Shown in pieces: positions 41,921-52,237 of a DNA stretch of 64,000 bases. Below the pieces are notes generated by a model that was not told where the DNA came from, did not search any database, and saw nothing but the letters and a program-made list of their open reading frames with translations. The translations under genes were made by a program, and so were the position numbers. This stretch comes from an uncultured Muribaculaceae bacterium (lineage in GTDB: Bacteria; Bacteroidota; Bacteroidia; Bacteroidales; Muribaculaceae): assembly GCA_947386115.1 (NCBI GenBank), contig CANDNO010000005.1, positions 1-64,000 on the forward strand. Reading direction: 5' to 3'. Numbering within the stretch: position 1 is the first letter of the stretch; each line of letters begins with the position of its first letter.

Positions 41921-43993
41921 ATGTTTGGCAATCGCAATACTTCCAAGGGTATGAGGCTGCTGCTCCCGTTAGTGGGCGCGGTGGCTCTGCTAAGCGCGTG
42001 TGCCAGCATAGGCCGTCCCGAGGGTGGTCCGCGCGATGAGACTCCTCCCGTCTATCTGCGCAGTAATCCGGCTCCCGGTACTACGGGTTTTACCGGCACT
42101 AAAATCGAAGTGATTTTCGACGAGAATATCAAGCTCGAGGATATCATGAACAAAGTCGTGGTATCGCCGGCTCAAAAATTGCCACCGACAATTAACGCTA
42201 ACGGGCGTAAGCTATCGGTTGAAATGCGTGATACGCTTATGCTTAGCACCACCTACACGCTCGATTTCAGCGATGCCATCCGCGACCTTAACGAGGGTAA
42301 TATCCTCGACGGCTTCGCTTTGGACTTCGCTACAGGCGACACTATCGACACGCTGCGTATCTCGGGCATGGTGCTTCAGGCTGCTAATCTGGAGCCGGCT
42401 CAAGGCATGCTGGTAGGCGTCTATAACAATCTCGAGGACTCGGCTATCACGACGCTGCCCATGCTTCGCATAGCCAAGACCAACCAGCTGGGACAGTTCA
42501 CAATACGCAATCTGAAACCGGGCACTTACAACGTTTTTGCGCTCAACGACATGAACCGCGACTACCACTGGGACCGCTCGGAGGATATCGCGTTCTATTC
42601 TACCACTGTAACTCCCACGGTGGAAAACATCGAAGTTACCGACACGCTACGTTCGTCGACCGGGACCGACTCGATCGTGACCCGCCCGGGCGTGCGATAT
42701 CTACCCAATGACATTTTACTGACGTGGTTCAACGAGAATTACCTCGCCCAGTACCTAAAGGACTATGCGCGTGCCGATTCCAACCGTATCTCGATTAACT
42801 TTGCCGCGCCGGCCGATTCGCTTCCCGAGCTCACTATTGTCAACGGTCCCAATGCAGGCCGTCGCCTCGATGCTCCCGATGCATCGGTTCTCAACCACTC
42901 GGCCACGCTCGACACGCTCGATTACTGGATTATCGACCCTGCCATTGTGTCGCAGGACTCCCTGCTCATCGCGACACGCTATATGCGCACCGACACGCTC
43001 GACCAGCTGTCGTGGACATCAGACACGCTGAAATTCTTCCTCAAAGCCTCCCAGAAAGCTAAACCCGAGAAGAAAAAGAAGAAGAAACAGGATGACGAAG
43101 AGGCTGCCGACACCCTGCCGCCACCCATAAAATTTATGGATATAAAAATATGTGGCAGCACTCAGGAAGTCAACCTCCCGCTTTCCATTACAATGGGGCA
43201 GCCCATAGCATCGTTTGACCCTGCCGCGTGGCACATGGAATACAAGAACGACACCCTGTGGGAGGCTTTGCCCACCCCGACACTGCGTCCCGACACGACC
43301 GGCCGCATTATGGAATACCGCATCGAGTACCCATGGGAAGCCGGCGCCAAGTACCGCATCAAAGTGGACTCGGCATCGATACACACCGTGTACGGCCTGT
43401 TCAACAAACCTATCGAGCAGGAAATATCGGTGCGCCCGGCCGAAGACTATTCAACACTCATTTTCAACCTCAAAGGCGCGCCCGACTCGGCCGATGTCAT
43501 TGTCGAGATACTCAACACGTCCGATGCTCCCGTGCGCAAGGTCAAAGCCGTCAACGGCGTTGCCCGCATCGAGTACATGCAGGCCGGGTCATTTTTTGCG
43601 CGTGCCTACATTGACACCAACGGCGACGGCAAGTGGACAACAGGAAATCTTACCGAAAAGATTCAGCCCGAAGATGTCTACTATTTCCCCAAGAAGATCA
43701 ACCTCAAGAAAAACTGGGACGTAACCAACGACTGGGATCTCAACGAGCTGCCCGTCGACATGCAGAAACCCAACGCCATAAAGAAGAACAAGCCCAAGAC
43801 CAAGGAGCGTAACCGTCAGGACCGCGAGGACGAGGAGTATGACGAGGACGAGGAAGGCTACGATGGCTTCAACGACATGGGTCGCCCGGGCTACGACAAC
43901 CGCAATCCGTTCGACAACCGTTCGCAGTCGGGCCGCAGAAACGGACGTAACGGCCAGTTCAACAACGGTATGAGCACGCGCCGCAACTTCTGA
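41921..43993 (+). CDS. Ig-like (Big_5) domain lipoprotein with acidic low-complexity tail
   Basis: A 690-residue exported protein. The signal peptide ends ALLSACAS, a lipobox with Cys about 27. Residues about 40-135 match a bacterial Ig-like Big_5 domain (ETPPVYLRSNPAPGTTGFTG, then EVIFDENIKLEDI), and about 145-220 look like a second beta-sandwich of the carboxypeptidase-regulatory type (TFTIRNLKPGTYNVFAL-like QFTIRNLKPGTYNVFALND). A lysine-rich spacer (KPEKKKKKKQDDEE) and a C-terminal tail (about 625-690) rich in D, E, N, R and G follow. Such proteins are surface or periplasmic and of unknown role; a link to envelope integrity is possible. The gene is 11 bp before DUF3822-rsmD, an order conserved in Bacteroidales. 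Confidence 0.82.
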   Translation: MFGNRNTSKGMRLLLPLVGAVALLSACASIGRPEGGPRDETPPVYLRSNPAPGTTGFTGTKIEVIFDENIKLEDIMNKVVVSPAQKLPPTINANGRKLSVEMRDTLMLSTTYTLDFSDAIRDLNEGNILDGFALDFATGDTIDTLRISGMVLQAANLEPAQGMLVGVYNNLEDSAITTLPMLRIAKTNQLGQFTIRNLKPGTYNVFALNDMNRDYHWDRSEDIAFYSTTVTPTVENIEVTDTLRSSTGTDSIVTRPGVRYLPNDILLTWFNENYLAQYLKDYARADSNRISINFAAPADSLPELTIVNGPNAGRRLDAPDASVLNHSATLDTLDYWIIDPAIVSQDSLLIATRYMRTDTLDQLSWTSDTLKFFLKASQKAKPEKKKKKKQDDEEAADTLPPPIKFMDIKICGSTQEVNLPLSITMGQPIASFDPAAWHMEYKNDTLWEALPTPTLRPDTTGRIMEYRIEYPWEAGAKYRIKVDSASIHTVYGLFNKPIEQEISVRPAEDYSTLIFNLKGAPDSADVIVEILNTSDAPVRKVKAVNGVARIEYMQAGSFFARAYIDTNGDGKWTTGNLTEKIQPEDVYYFPKKINLKKNWDVTNDWDLNELPVDMQKPNAIKKNKPKTKERNRQDREDEEYDEDEEGYDGFNDMGRPGYDNRNPFDNRSQSGRRNGRNGQFNNGMSTRRNF

Positions 43994-44004
43994 TAACTCA
44001 CGAT

Positions 44005-44838
44005 ATGACATCACATCAGCGACTATACAAGGATATGATACGGGATACCAAGCTGTGGAATCTCTATCTGGCGCCGGGCAGCGACAGCATCGACGTCATG
44101 GCCTACTGCCCCCTTGAAGACCACTCGCTGTTTGTGTCGACCATACCGCTCGACACCGATACCTCGTCGCGCGTTACGGCCATCGAGGAAGCTGTCTACG
44201 ACAATCCACTGCTGCTTAACGAGTTCAACCGCGTTACCGTAATCTCACGATGCGACGAGCGGGCCATACTGCCCACCTCGGTTGCCGCCGACAGCGAGCT
44301 GGCATCGGACATCGTGGAAGAGATGACCGGCTGCTCGGGCCGACAGCTCATCGTCGACGACCTGCCGCTGCTCGACACCTCGATATGTCACCTCATCGAC
44401 AGCGATATATACAACTTCCTCACGCGCACATTTAACGGAGCGAGATTCATACACCGCCTCTCGGCACTCACACGCTACTTTCACGGCACTCACCGCGGCG
44501 CCGGCTCGCTCACGAGCCACGTCAACCTGCGGCGCGGGTCGCTCGATATCGTACTGTACCACAGCGACAAGCTGTTGCTTGCCAACACATACCGCTGGGT
44601 CGAGCCTACCGACGCGCTGTACTTCATAGCAGCTACACGCTCGACATTCGGCATCGACCGCCGCTCGCCCGTGGTGCTGAGCGGAGACCGTGACGTGAGG
44701 GAAGAACTCACACCACTCCTGCGTCAATACCTGCCCACTGTCATGCCCGCCGTATTCCCGGCCGCGATGTTCCGCGCCGGCGGACAGACAGCTATGAACG
44801 CACCCACCGACTTGATTGTAATGCCACTATGCGAATAA
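44005..44838 (+). CDS. DUF3822 protein (actin-like fold)
   Basis: A 277-residue cytoplasmic protein of DUF3822, a Bacteroidetes family related to the actin-like ATPase fold. Visible blocks are LWNLYLAPGSDSIDVMAYCPLEDHSLF near the N-terminus, and HVNLRRGSLDIVLYHSDKLLLANTYRW at about 172-198. No clear ATP-binding motif is preserved. The role is unknown. It overlaps rsmD by 10 bp, so the two are translationally linked. Confidence 0.85.
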   Translation: MTSHQRLYKDMIRDTKLWNLYLAPGSDSIDVMAYCPLEDHSLFVSTIPLDTDTSSRVTAIEEAVYDNPLLLNEFNRVTVISRCDERAILPTSVAADSELASDIVEEMTGCSGRQLIVDDLPLLDTSICHLIDSDIYNFLTRTFNGARFIHRLSALTRYFHGTHRGAGSLTSHVNLRRGSLDIVLYHSDKLLLANTYRWVEPTDALYFIAATRSTFGIDRRSPVVLSGDRDVREELTPLLRQYLPTVMPAVFPAAMFRAGGQTAMNAPTDLIVMPLCE

Positions 44839-45374
44839 TAAGAGGAAAATACGGGCGTCGGCGCTTCGACGTCCCCACCAATATCACCGCGCGCCCCACT
44901 ACCGATTTCGCGCGCGAGAACATATTCAACGTCATGGAGAACCTCTTTGACTTTGATTCGGAGCCTACTGCGCTCGACCTGTTTGCCGGAACAGGAGCTA
45001 TAACGTTCGAATTCCTGTCGCGCGGCTGCAGCATGGTCACCGCCGTCGAGAAAGCGACTACTCAGTACAACTTCATACGCCGCGTGGCCGGAGAGCTCAA
45101 CGCCGCCGACCGCCTGCGCCTCATCAAGGGCGACGCCCTGCAATACATCAAGTCGGCAACCACCGGCTACGATATCGTTTTTGCCGACCCACCCTACGAC
45201 CTGCCCGACTTCGGCGACATACCCATGGCCATACTCGAGTCGAAAGTTGTCAAGCCCACATCGCTGTTCATCATGGAGCACAGCAAGAAATATGACTTCT
45301 CGTCGTTGCCACACTTCCTCGAACACCGAGCCTACGGCAGTGTAAACTTTTCCATCTTCGACATGGAAAAATAA
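44829..45374 (+). CDS. rsmD: 16S rRNA (guanine(966)-N2)-methyltransferase RsmD
   Basis: RsmD methylates G966 of 16S rRNA in the assembled small subunit. The 181-residue protein opens MRIIRGKYGRRRFDVP, with the SAM-binding LDLFAGTGAITFEFLSRG and catalytic DPPY at residues 120-123. Length is normal. It starts within the last codons of DUF3822. Confidence 0.96.
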   Translation: MRIIRGKYGRRRFDVPTNITARPTTDFARENIFNVMENLFDFDSEPTALDLFAGTGAITFEFLSRGCSMVTAVEKATTQYNFIRRVAGELNAADRLRLIKGDALQYIKSATTGYDIVFADPPYDLPDFGDIPMAILESKVVKPTSLFIMEHSKKYDFSSLPHFLEHRAYGSVNFSIFDMEK

Positions 45375-45397
45375 TCAAAAACAGTCTAAAAATAGGC

Positions 45398-45414
45398 TAA
45401 TTTTGCTACCTTTG
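45398..45414 (+). promoter_or_regulatory. Overlapping -7 boxes of the aminotransferase gene
   Basis: TAATTTTG (45398-45405) and TACCTTTG (45407-45414) both match TAnnTTTG; either could be used. No TTG is seen at the ideal distance. Confidence 0.5.
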
Positions 45415-45439
45415 TAATCAGAACTGAAAACATTTTGAC

Positions 45440-46642
45440 ATGCCAACGATTTCCCACCGCGGCGAGATAATGCCCGCATCGCCCATTCGAAAGCTCGTGC
45501 CGCTGGCCAATGCAGCCAAGGCCCGAGGGGTCAAGGTTTACCATCTCAACATCGGCCAGCCCGACGTCCCCACCCCTCCCGAAGCATTCGAAGCGCTGAA
45601 GCATATCGACCGCAAAGTATTGGAATACAGCCCGTCGGAGGGTCTGCTCTCGCTGCGTAAAAAGCTCGAGCAATACTACCACAAGTTCAACATCAACGTC
45701 GATGTCGACGACATCATCGTAACTACCGGAGGCTCGGAGGCCGTGCTCTTCGCGTTCATGGCATGTCTTGATCCGGGCGATGAGATAATCGTTCCCGAAC
45801 CGGCCTATGCCAACTACATGGCATTCGCCATCTCGGCCGGCGCAAAGATCGTGACCGTACCGTCGTCGATCGACGATGGCTTCTCGCTGCCACCGGTGGA
45901 AAAATTTGAGGAACTTATCACGCCCCGCACCAAAGGCATCCTCATCTGCAACCCCAACAATCCCACCGGCTATCTCTACACCCTGCGCGAAATGGAACAG
46001 ATACGCGACATAGTGAAAAAGCACGACCTGTTCCTGTTCAGCGACGAGGTGTACCGCGAGTTCTGCTACACGGGTGCCCCCTACATATCGGCCTTCCACC
46101 TTGAAGGCATAGAAGAACAAGTAGTGCTTATCGACTCGGTATCAAAACGATACAACGAGTGCGGCATACGCATTGGCGCCATCATCACCAAGCACAAGGA
46201 ACTGAAAAAGAACGTGATGAAATTCTGCCAGGCCCGCCTTAGCCCCCCGTTGCTCGGTCAGCTCGTGGCCGAGGCCTCGATCGATGCCTCAAGTGAATAC
46301 ATGCTAAACACCTACAACGAGTATGTAGAGCGCCGTAAGTTCTTGATCGACGGTCTAAACCGCATCCCTGGATGCTACTCCCCCATCCCCATGGGCGCAT
46401 TCTATACTGTAGTGAGCCTGCCTGTGGACGATGCCGACAAGTTCTGCAGCTGGTGTCTCAGCGACTTCGAGTATGAAGGCGCTACGGTGTTCATGGCTCC
46501 GGCATCGGGTTTCTACACGACACCGGGACATGGAAAGAACGAGGTGCGCATGGCCTATGTGCTTAACAAAGAAGACCTCGGACAGGCGCTCATAGTGCTT
46601 CGCGAGGCGCTTAAAGCCTACCCCGGACGCATCGAATCATGA
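45440..46642 (+). CDS. Class I PLP-dependent aminotransferase
   Basis: A 400-residue fold-type I aminotransferase. NIGQPDVPTPPE is the substrate-side motif, TTGGSEAVLFAF holds the phosphate of the cofactor, NPNNPTGYLY is the aspartate-aminotransferase-type motif, and Lys236 in DSVSKRYNECGIRIG forms the Schiff base. It resembles aspartate or aromatic aminotransferases of subgroup I; the amino donor cannot be told. Its stop overlaps the ATG of the downstream permease, so they are cotranscribed, although the functions appear unrelated. Confidence 0.9.
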   Translation: MPTISHRGEIMPASPIRKLVPLANAAKARGVKVYHLNIGQPDVPTPPEAFEALKHIDRKVLEYSPSEGLLSLRKKLEQYYHKFNINVDVDDIIVTTGGSEAVLFAFMACLDPGDEIIVPEPAYANYMAFAISAGAKIVTVPSSIDDGFSLPPVEKFEELITPRTKGILICNPNNPTGYLYTLREMEQIRDIVKKHDLFLFSDEVYREFCYTGAPYISAFHLEGIEEQVVLIDSVSKRYNECGIRIGAIITKHKELKKNVMKFCQARLSPPLLGQLVAEASIDASSEYMLNTYNEYVERRKFLIDGLNRIPGCYSPIPMGAFYTVVSLPVDDADKFCSWCLSDFEYEGATVFMAPASGFYTTPGHGKNEVRMAYVLNKEDLGQALIVLREALKAYPGRIES

Positions 46643-47913
46643 ACGTCAGCCTGCTCATAGCACGGCGACTGAGCCTCAAACGCGACAACGGCGACCATAA
46701 CGGCAACCGCCGCTCCCCCGCCGTTACCATAGCTGTGGCCGGCATAGCGTTGTCAATCACAATCATGCTGCTCACGCTGGCAATCGTTCCCGGCTTCAAG
46801 CATCAGATAACACGCAAGGTAATGGGGTTTGACGCCCAGGTCACCATGCATCCCGTTCAATCGACTGCCGGCTATGAAGGTGCCGAGACACAGCCGGTCG
46901 CATTCACCCCCGAACTGGCCGACATGATAGCCAGCCAGCTACCCGCCGGCGGTAAAGCCGAGCTGACCATACGCCAGCCCGGCATACTGAAAACCGACGA
47001 GCAGTTTGCAGGCCTCGTATTCAAAGCCTTCGACGGCGACATGGCCGACTCGTTTATTGCCGAGAACCTTGAGGCCGGAGGCATTCCCGACTACGGGTGC
47101 GACTCGATGCGCTACCACATAGTGATTTCGCACACCACGGCCGACGCCCTCGGCCTGTCAAGGGGCGATAAAGTCAACGGATACTTCTTCACCGGCAACA
47201 ACCTGCGCACACGCCGGTTCACCATCGCCGGAATCTACAACTCCCACTTCAACGAGTATGACAAGCTCCTGGCATTCATGTCAATGGACGCGGCAAGGGC
47301 ACTGACCGGCATGAGCGAAAACGAAGGCAGCGCAATAGAAATACGCGGCCTCGAGCCGGAGGATATCGAGCCCGTGCGCATGGCCATGCAAAAGGTGGCT
47401 ACCGATGCCTTCTACGACAACGCGACAAACTGCTACCTCGCCGTCAACGACGTCTACGAGCAGGACCCGATGTATTTCAACTGGCTCGACTTGCTCGACA
47501 CCAACGTTATAGTAATTCTCGTTCTCATGGGGTGTGTGGCAGCCGTCACGCTTATCTCGTGCCTGTTCATAATGATACTCGAGCGCGTACAGCTCATAGG
47601 CACGCTGAAAGCCCTCGGAGCCGATAACGGACTCATAGCCCGCACATTCCTGTACATGGCCGAGCGCGTAGTGCTTCGCGGCATTCTCATAGGCGACGCC
47701 ATAGGCCTGGCTATCGTGTGGCTGCAGTGGCAGTTCCATTTCATACCGCTCGACCCCGAGGCATATTACCTGAACTCGGTGCCGGTAGAGTTCAACTGGA
47801 CGGGAATCATAGCCTTAAACATCCTCGCCGCCCTGCTCGCGCTCGCTATCATGCTCATCCCCACCCACACCGTGGCACGCATCTCGCCTGCACGCGTAAT
47901 GCGCTTCGAGTAA
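46639..47913 (+). CDS. ABC transporter permease, LolC/LolE-like (MacB/FtsX fold)
   Basis: A 424-residue permease with a first membrane segment at about 33-55, a periplasmic domain of about 220 residues (about 60-280) and three more membrane segments at about 290-315, 335-365 and 385-410. FtsX-like C-terminal sequence is visible (IVLVLMGCVAAVTLISCLFIMILERVQLIGTLKALGA, by position about 292-328). This is the layout of LolC/LolE, which release lipoproteins from the inner membrane for transport to the outer membrane. Single LolC/E-type permeases are common in Bacteroidetes. No ATPase gene is adjacent. Confidence 0.87.
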   Translation: MNVSLLIARRLSLKRDNGDHNGNRRSPAVTIAVAGIALSITIMLLTLAIVPGFKHQITRKVMGFDAQVTMHPVQSTAGYEGAETQPVAFTPELADMIASQLPAGGKAELTIRQPGILKTDEQFAGLVFKAFDGDMADSFIAENLEAGGIPDYGCDSMRYHIVISHTTADALGLSRGDKVNGYFFTGNNLRTRRFTIAGIYNSHFNEYDKLLAFMSMDAARALTGMSENEGSAIEIRGLEPEDIEPVRMAMQKVATDAFYDNATNCYLAVNDVYEQDPMYFNWLDLLDTNVIVILVLMGCVAAVTLISCLFIMILERVQLIGTLKALGADNGLIARTFLYMAERVVLRGILIGDAIGLAIVWLQWQFHFIPLDPEAYYLNSVPVEFNWTGIIALNILAALLALAIMLIPTHTVARISPARVMRFE

Positions 47914-47992
47914 AATGCAGAGGCCGAATGACTTTTTGGAGTGAAAATTGTTATATTAAAGAACAATTGGGGCATCAATCAAAAAAAATGAC

Positions 47993-48000
47993 TATTTTTG
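47993..48000 (+). promoter_or_regulatory. Promoter -7 box of rsfS-ftsH
   Basis: TATTTTTG, with a TTG at 47967-47969 (23-bp spacer, slightly long), 35 bp upstream of the rsfS ATG. Confidence 0.55.
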
Positions 48001-48035
48001 CACTTTAATAATATAGCGTACACGAATCTATTTAT

Positions 48036-48395
48036 ATGACTGAAAATAACGATATCAAACAACTCATAATCGAGGGAATTCAAGAACGTAAAGGTCGCGA
48101 CATAACCATCGTCGATATGGATAAAGTAGACGGTGCTACCATCGACCGCTTCATCATCTGTCAAGGCAACTCGTCGATGCAGGTAACTGCCATCGCCGAC
48201 AGCATTCGCGACTACCTCCTTGAAAAAGCCCGCATAAAACCCTATAACTACGACGGTTACCGCAATGCTCAGTGGATTGTGATAGACTATGGCGACACTC
48301 TCGTGCATGTTTTCACCCCCGATGCCCGTCAATATTACAATCTGGAGGAACTGTGGAGCGATGCGACCATCACACGCATCCCCGACCTCGATTAA
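48036..48395 (+). CDS. rsfS: Ribosome silencing factor RsfS
   Basis: RsfS binds ribosomal protein uL14 on the large subunit and blocks joining with the small subunit in stationary phase. The 119-residue protein has the family core DITIVDMDKVDGATIDRFIICQGNSSMQVTAIADSI, shown by position at about 26-61, and WIVIDYGDTLVHVFTPDARQYYNLEELW at about 82-109. Length is normal. It is followed by ftsH after 42 bp, a common pair in Bacteroidetes. Confidence 0.95.
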   Translation: MTENNDIKQLIIEGIQERKGRDITIVDMDKVDGATIDRFIICQGNSSMQVTAIADSIRDYLLEKARIKPYNYDGYRNAQWIVIDYGDTLVHVFTPDARQYYNLEELWSDATITRIPDLD

Positions 48396-48437
48396 CTCAA
48401 GAACCCCTTCATCCATTTTTAACGAACACACACTCCT

Positions 48438-50555
48438 ATGGCCGAGCCTAAGAAGAAAAAAACGATAAAATTCAGCCTCTACTGGATGTATGCAGTCATA
48501 CTGCTCTTCCTCGGAGGCATGTTCTATATGGACCAGAACGCTGCCAACGAGAAGGTCAACTACAGCCGTTTCAGCCAGATAATGAGCGACTCGGTAGCGG
48601 CAGCCAACGGTGGCATCAAACGACTCGAGGTATTCACCAAGCGAGAGTTTGCCGAGGCATATATCAGCGACTCTCTTTTCAAAGCTCTATATCCTAACAG
48701 CCGATTTACGCAGGAAGAGCTAAAGAACGCTCGCATCACTACCGAGATAGGCTCGGGCTCGGCTTTCGCTGCCGATCTTAAAGAGTGGCAGGCTCGCCGT
48801 GGCGCCGAACTCGCTGTAAACTACGATAACGGCGGCGGGTGGAGCAATCTGTTCTGGTCGTTTGGTCCGCTCCTGCTCATTGTATTCTTATGGATCTTCA
48901 TTATGCGCCGCTTCAGCAACCGCGACGGCGGTGCAGGCGGAGTGTTCAACGTGGGCAAATCCAAAGCACAGATTTTCGACAAGGACGGCCCCATCCAGGT
49001 GACATTCAAGGACGTGGCAGGACTATCCGAGGCCAAGACCGAAATCGAGGAAATCGTAGAGTTCCTCAAGAACCCGCAACGCTATACCGACCTTGGAGGA
49101 AAGATTCCCAAGGGTGCACTCCTTGTAGGCCCTCCCGGAACAGGTAAAACACTGCTCGCCAAGGCCGTAGCCGGCGAAGCCAACGTGCCGTTCTTCTCGA
49201 TGTCGGGCAGCGACTTCGTCGAAATGTTTGTAGGCGTGGGCGCCTCGCGCGTTCGCGACCTCTTCCGCCAGGCCAAGGAGAAAGCCCCCTGTATTGTCTT
49301 CATCGACGAGATCGATGCCGTGGGACGTGCCCGCGGCAAAAATCCCAATATGGGCGCCAACGACGAGCGCGAGAACACACTCAACCAGCTGCTTACCGAG
49401 ATGGACGGTTTCGGTTCTAACAGCGGTGTCATCATTCTTGCCGCCACCAACCGCGCCGATATCCTCGACAAGGCCCTGCTGCGTGCCGGCCGCTTCGACC
49501 GTCAGATTTATGTCGACCTGCCCGACCTCAACGACCGCGTGGCTATCTTCAATGTCCACCTGCGCAAAATCAAGGTTGACCCCTCGGTCGATGTCGAGCT
49601 TCTTGCCCGCCAGACCCCGGGATTCTCGGGTGCCGACATTGCCAACGTGTGCAACGAAGCCGCTCTAATTGCAGCACGCCACAACAAAAAGACCGTCGAC
49701 AAAGAAGATTTCATTGCAGCCGTCGACCGCATAATAGGCGGACTCGAAAAACGTTCAAAAATCACCACCGACGAGGAAAAACGAGCTATTGCCATCCACG
49801 AAGCCGGCCATGCCGCCCTGTCGTGGCACCTGCAGTATGCCAATCCGCTTGTAAAGGTGACAATCGTGCCCCGAGGCAAAGCTCTCGGCGCCGCATGGTA
49901 CCTGCCCGAGGAGCGCCAGATTACCCCCACCCAGGCTCTGCTCGACGAGATGTGTGCCACCCTTGGCGGACGTGCAGCCGAAGAACTCTTCCTGGGCCGC
50001 ATCTCGACCGGTGCTGCCAACGACCTTGAGCGCGTCACCAAACAGGCCTATGCGATGGTTGTTTACTACGGCATGAGCGAGCGCCTGCCCAACCTCAGCT
50101 ACTACGACTCGACCGGACAGGACTACGGCTTCTCCAAACCCTACAGCGATGACCGCGCACGACTCATCGACGAAGAGGTTTCGCGCATCATAAACGAGCA
50201 GTATGAACGAGCCAAACGCATACTCAAGGAGCACGCCGAGGGCCATGCCGAGCTTGCCGAGGTGTTGTTGAAACGCGAAGTCATCTTCACCGAGGATGTC
50301 GAACGCATATTCGGCAAACGCCAGTGGACCTCACGCACCGACGAGATACTTGCAGCCCGCTCGGCCCAGGCGGCCAAAGCCGAAGCCGAGACACGCAAAT
50401 CAAACAGTGCCACGATAATAGATGTTGTCGCAACCGAGATTCCCGACGAGATGCCCCCGATGCCCCGCAAGGAAAAGGAATCGGAACAACCCGAGAACGA
50501 AGGCACCGACAACGATAACTCATCGCCCGGCGACGACAACAAGGACAAAGATTAA
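48438..50555 (+). CDS. ftsH: ATP-dependent zinc metalloprotease FtsH
   Basis: FtsH is a membrane-bound AAA+ protease that removes damaged membrane proteins and short-lived regulators. The 705-residue protein has two membrane segments (about 14-31 and 137-155) flanking a periplasmic domain, the Walker A GPPGTGKT at 231-238, Walker [12 protein letters not shown], the second region of homology [20 protein letters not shown], and the zinc site HEAGH at 454-458 with a distal glutamate/aspartate ligand. The C-terminal 60 residues are hydrophilic and acidic. It ends 6 bp before the next gene, so the surface-protein cluster downstream may be read from the same transcript. Confidence 0.97.
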   Translation: MAEPKKKKTIKFSLYWMYAVILLFLGGMFYMDQNAANEKVNYSRFSQIMSDSVAAANGGIKRLEVFTKREFAEAYISDSLFKALYPNSRFTQEELKNARITTEIGSGSAFAADLKEWQARRGAELAVNYDNGGGWSNLFWSFGPLLLIVFLWIFIMRRFSNRDGGAGGVFNVGKSKAQIFDKDGPIQVTFKDVAGLSEAKTEIEEIVEFLKNPQRYTDLGGKIPKGALLVGPPGTGKTLLAKAVAGEANVPFFSMSGSDFVEMFVGVGASRVRDLFRQAKEKAPCIVFIDEIDAVGRARGKNPNMGANDERENTLNQLLTEMDGFGSNSGVIILAATNRADILDKALLRAGRFDRQIYVDLPDLNDRVAIFNVHLRKIKVDPSVDVELLARQTPGFSGADIANVCNEAALIAARHNKKTVDKEDFIAAVDRIIGGLEKRSKITTDEEKRAIAIHEAGHAALSWHLQYANPLVKVTIVPRGKALGAAWYLPEERQITPTQALLDEMCATLGGRAAEELFLGRISTGAANDLERVTKQAYAMVVYYGMSERLPNLSYYDSTGQDYGFSKPYSDDRARLIDEEVSRIINEQYERAKRILKEHAEGHAELAEVLLKREVIFTEDVERIFGKRQWTSRTDEILAARSAQAAKAEAETRKSNSATIIDVVATEIPDEMPPMPRKEKESEQPENEGTDNDNSSPGDDNKDKD

Positions 50556-50561
50556 AACTAA

Positions 50562-51317
50562 ATGAAGCAATCACACCAATCATATATCACACGTTTCACC
50601 ATTGCATTGCTGCTGTGCATAGCATCAGGCCTCGCCGCCGTTGCACAGGAGCAATTCAAGCGTGGCCTTGAACAATACTCGTTTATTCCACGCGGTCAAT
50701 GGATTACAGGTGTGAGCGTAAGCTTCTCCCAGGCCAACCACGACAACTACCAGTTTTTCGTACTCGAAGGGGTAAAGGGCGACTCCTACTCATTCAAAGT
50801 GAGCCCCATGCTTATGTATTGCTTCAAAGACAACCTTGCCGCCGGCGGCCGCTTTGCCTACAAACGCTCGCTGATGCGTGTCGACAAAGCCCGCTTCGTC
50901 CTCGCCTCCGACACCGACTATAACATCGACAACCTCTACAGCCTCAGCCACAGCTACTCGGGCATGGCTGCGTTCCGCAACTATATAAGTTTCGGCGATA
51001 ACAAGCGATTCGGAATGTTCAACGAGGTGCAGCTCCAGATAGGTGGCAGCCAGTCGAAACTGTGCAACGGCTCGGGACAGGACCTCACCGGCACCTACGA
51101 GCGGTCATTCGACCTCGACGTGGGCCTCGCGCCGGGCATGATAATGTTCCTGAACAACTACTCGGCCATCGAGGTAAACGTAGGCGTGCTCGGTTTCAGC
51201 TACACCAACACAAAGTCGACCACCGACCAAGTGTATGTGGCCCGCCGCAACAACCAGTCGGCCAACTTTAAAATCAACCTCTTTTCAATAACCTTTGGCG
51301 TAGCCTTTTACCTGTAA
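50562..51317 (+). CDS. Outer-membrane barrel-like protein, tandem paralogue 1
   Basis: A 251-residue exported protein with a signal peptide (about 1-28, ending AVAQ). The mature chain starts EQFKRGLEQYSFIPRGQWITGVSVSFSQ and continues with alternating strands (SFKVSPMLMYCF, NYISFGDNKRFGMFNEVQLQIGG) to a terminal ITFGVAFYL. The motif FIPRGQW, the FRNYxxxGxxKRFGxFNEV block and the overall length of strands are shared with the next gene, so the two are tandem duplicates. Function unknown. Confidence 0.75.
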   Translation: MKQSHQSYITRFTIALLLCIASGLAAVAQEQFKRGLEQYSFIPRGQWITGVSVSFSQANHDNYQFFVLEGVKGDSYSFKVSPMLMYCFKDNLAAGGRFAYKRSLMRVDKARFVLASDTDYNIDNLYSLSHSYSGMAAFRNYISFGDNKRFGMFNEVQLQIGGSQSKLCNGSGQDLTGTYERSFDLDVGLAPGMIMFLNNYSAIEVNVGVLGFSYTNTKSTTDQVYVARRNNQSANFKINLFSITFGVAFYL

Positions 51318-51322
51318 GAGCG

Positions 51323-52237
51323 ATGAAAACGATACGATATATTCTGTTCCTCGTCATAAGCCTCGCCACGGGTTTAGCGTCACACGCCACAGTCACCGAC
51401 ACGCCCGAGCCGGCATCGGAACCTGCACCCGACATCATACAGAGAGTGCTTGGCAACAAGCCCAAGATACCGGTCGACTCGACAGTCGTGCACAACCCGC
51501 TCGACGACGAGATGGTAATCGTCGACGGCGACACAATAAGCATCATACTGCCACAGAAAAACTATGGCCGCTACGACCGCGGACTTTACAACTATCTGTT
51601 CATTCCGCGCGGTCAGTGGTCGTTTGGACTCACCGCCTCCTATGGCGAGTTCTCCAGCGACGACATCCAGATACTCTCCATCATCAAGGACCTCGACATG
51701 GGCATCAAAGCCTACTCGATCAAGCCCTCGATAAGCTATGCCATACGCAACAACCAGACGGTAGGTATCAAGTTCAATTTCACCCGCATGACGGGCGATC
51801 TCGGCTCGCTGTCGTTCGACTTCAGCGATGACATGAACTTCTCGCTTGCCGACGTCTCCTACTACTCACAGACCTACAGCGCCGGATTCTTCTACCGCAA
51901 CTACGTAGGCCTCGGCCGCATGAAACGTTTCGGCATATTCAACGAAGTCGACCTGTCGTTCGGCAGCGGATCATCCCGCTTCAAACGTCTCTACGACGGC
52001 GAGGTAAAGGACACCCGCACCAACATCACCGAGGCAAGTCTCAACTTCTGCCCCGGCCTCGCTATCTTCATAATGGACAACGTCTCGTTCAACGTCTCCT
52101 TTGGCGTCTTCGGACTGAAAATGAGAAGCGAGCACCAGTGGACCAACGGCACCGACGAAGGCAAACGATTTGCCAGCGGAGCCAACTTCAAGTTCAACAT
52201 CTTCAACATTAACTTTGGCATGGCCATCAACATTTAA
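51323..52237 (+). CDS. Outer-membrane barrel-like protein, tandem paralogue 2
   Basis: A 304-residue exported protein with a signal peptide (about 1-22). Unlike its neighbour it has an extra stretch of about 65 residues after the signal (about 25-90, with QRVLGNKPKIPVDSTVVHNP), before the shared FIPRGQWSFGLTASYGEF. The block FYRNYVGLGRMKRFGIFNEVDLSFG matches the paralogue, and the chain ends FGMAINI. It starts 6 bp after paralogue 1 and its stop shares one base with the start of the PCMD gene, giving a compact unit. Confidence 0.75.
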   Translation: MKTIRYILFLVISLATGLASHATVTDTPEPASEPAPDIIQRVLGNKPKIPVDSTVVHNPLDDEMVIVDGDTISIILPQKNYGRYDRGLYNYLFIPRGQWSFGLTASYGEFSSDDIQILSIIKDLDMGIKAYSIKPSISYAIRNNQTVGIKFNFTRMTGDLGSLSFDFSDDMNFSLADVSYYSQTYSAGFFYRNYVGLGRMKRFGIFNEVDLSFGSGSSRFKRLYDGEVKDTRTNITEASLNFCPGLAIFIMDNVSFNVSFGVFGLKMRSEHQWTNGTDEGKRFASGANFKFNIFNINFGMAINI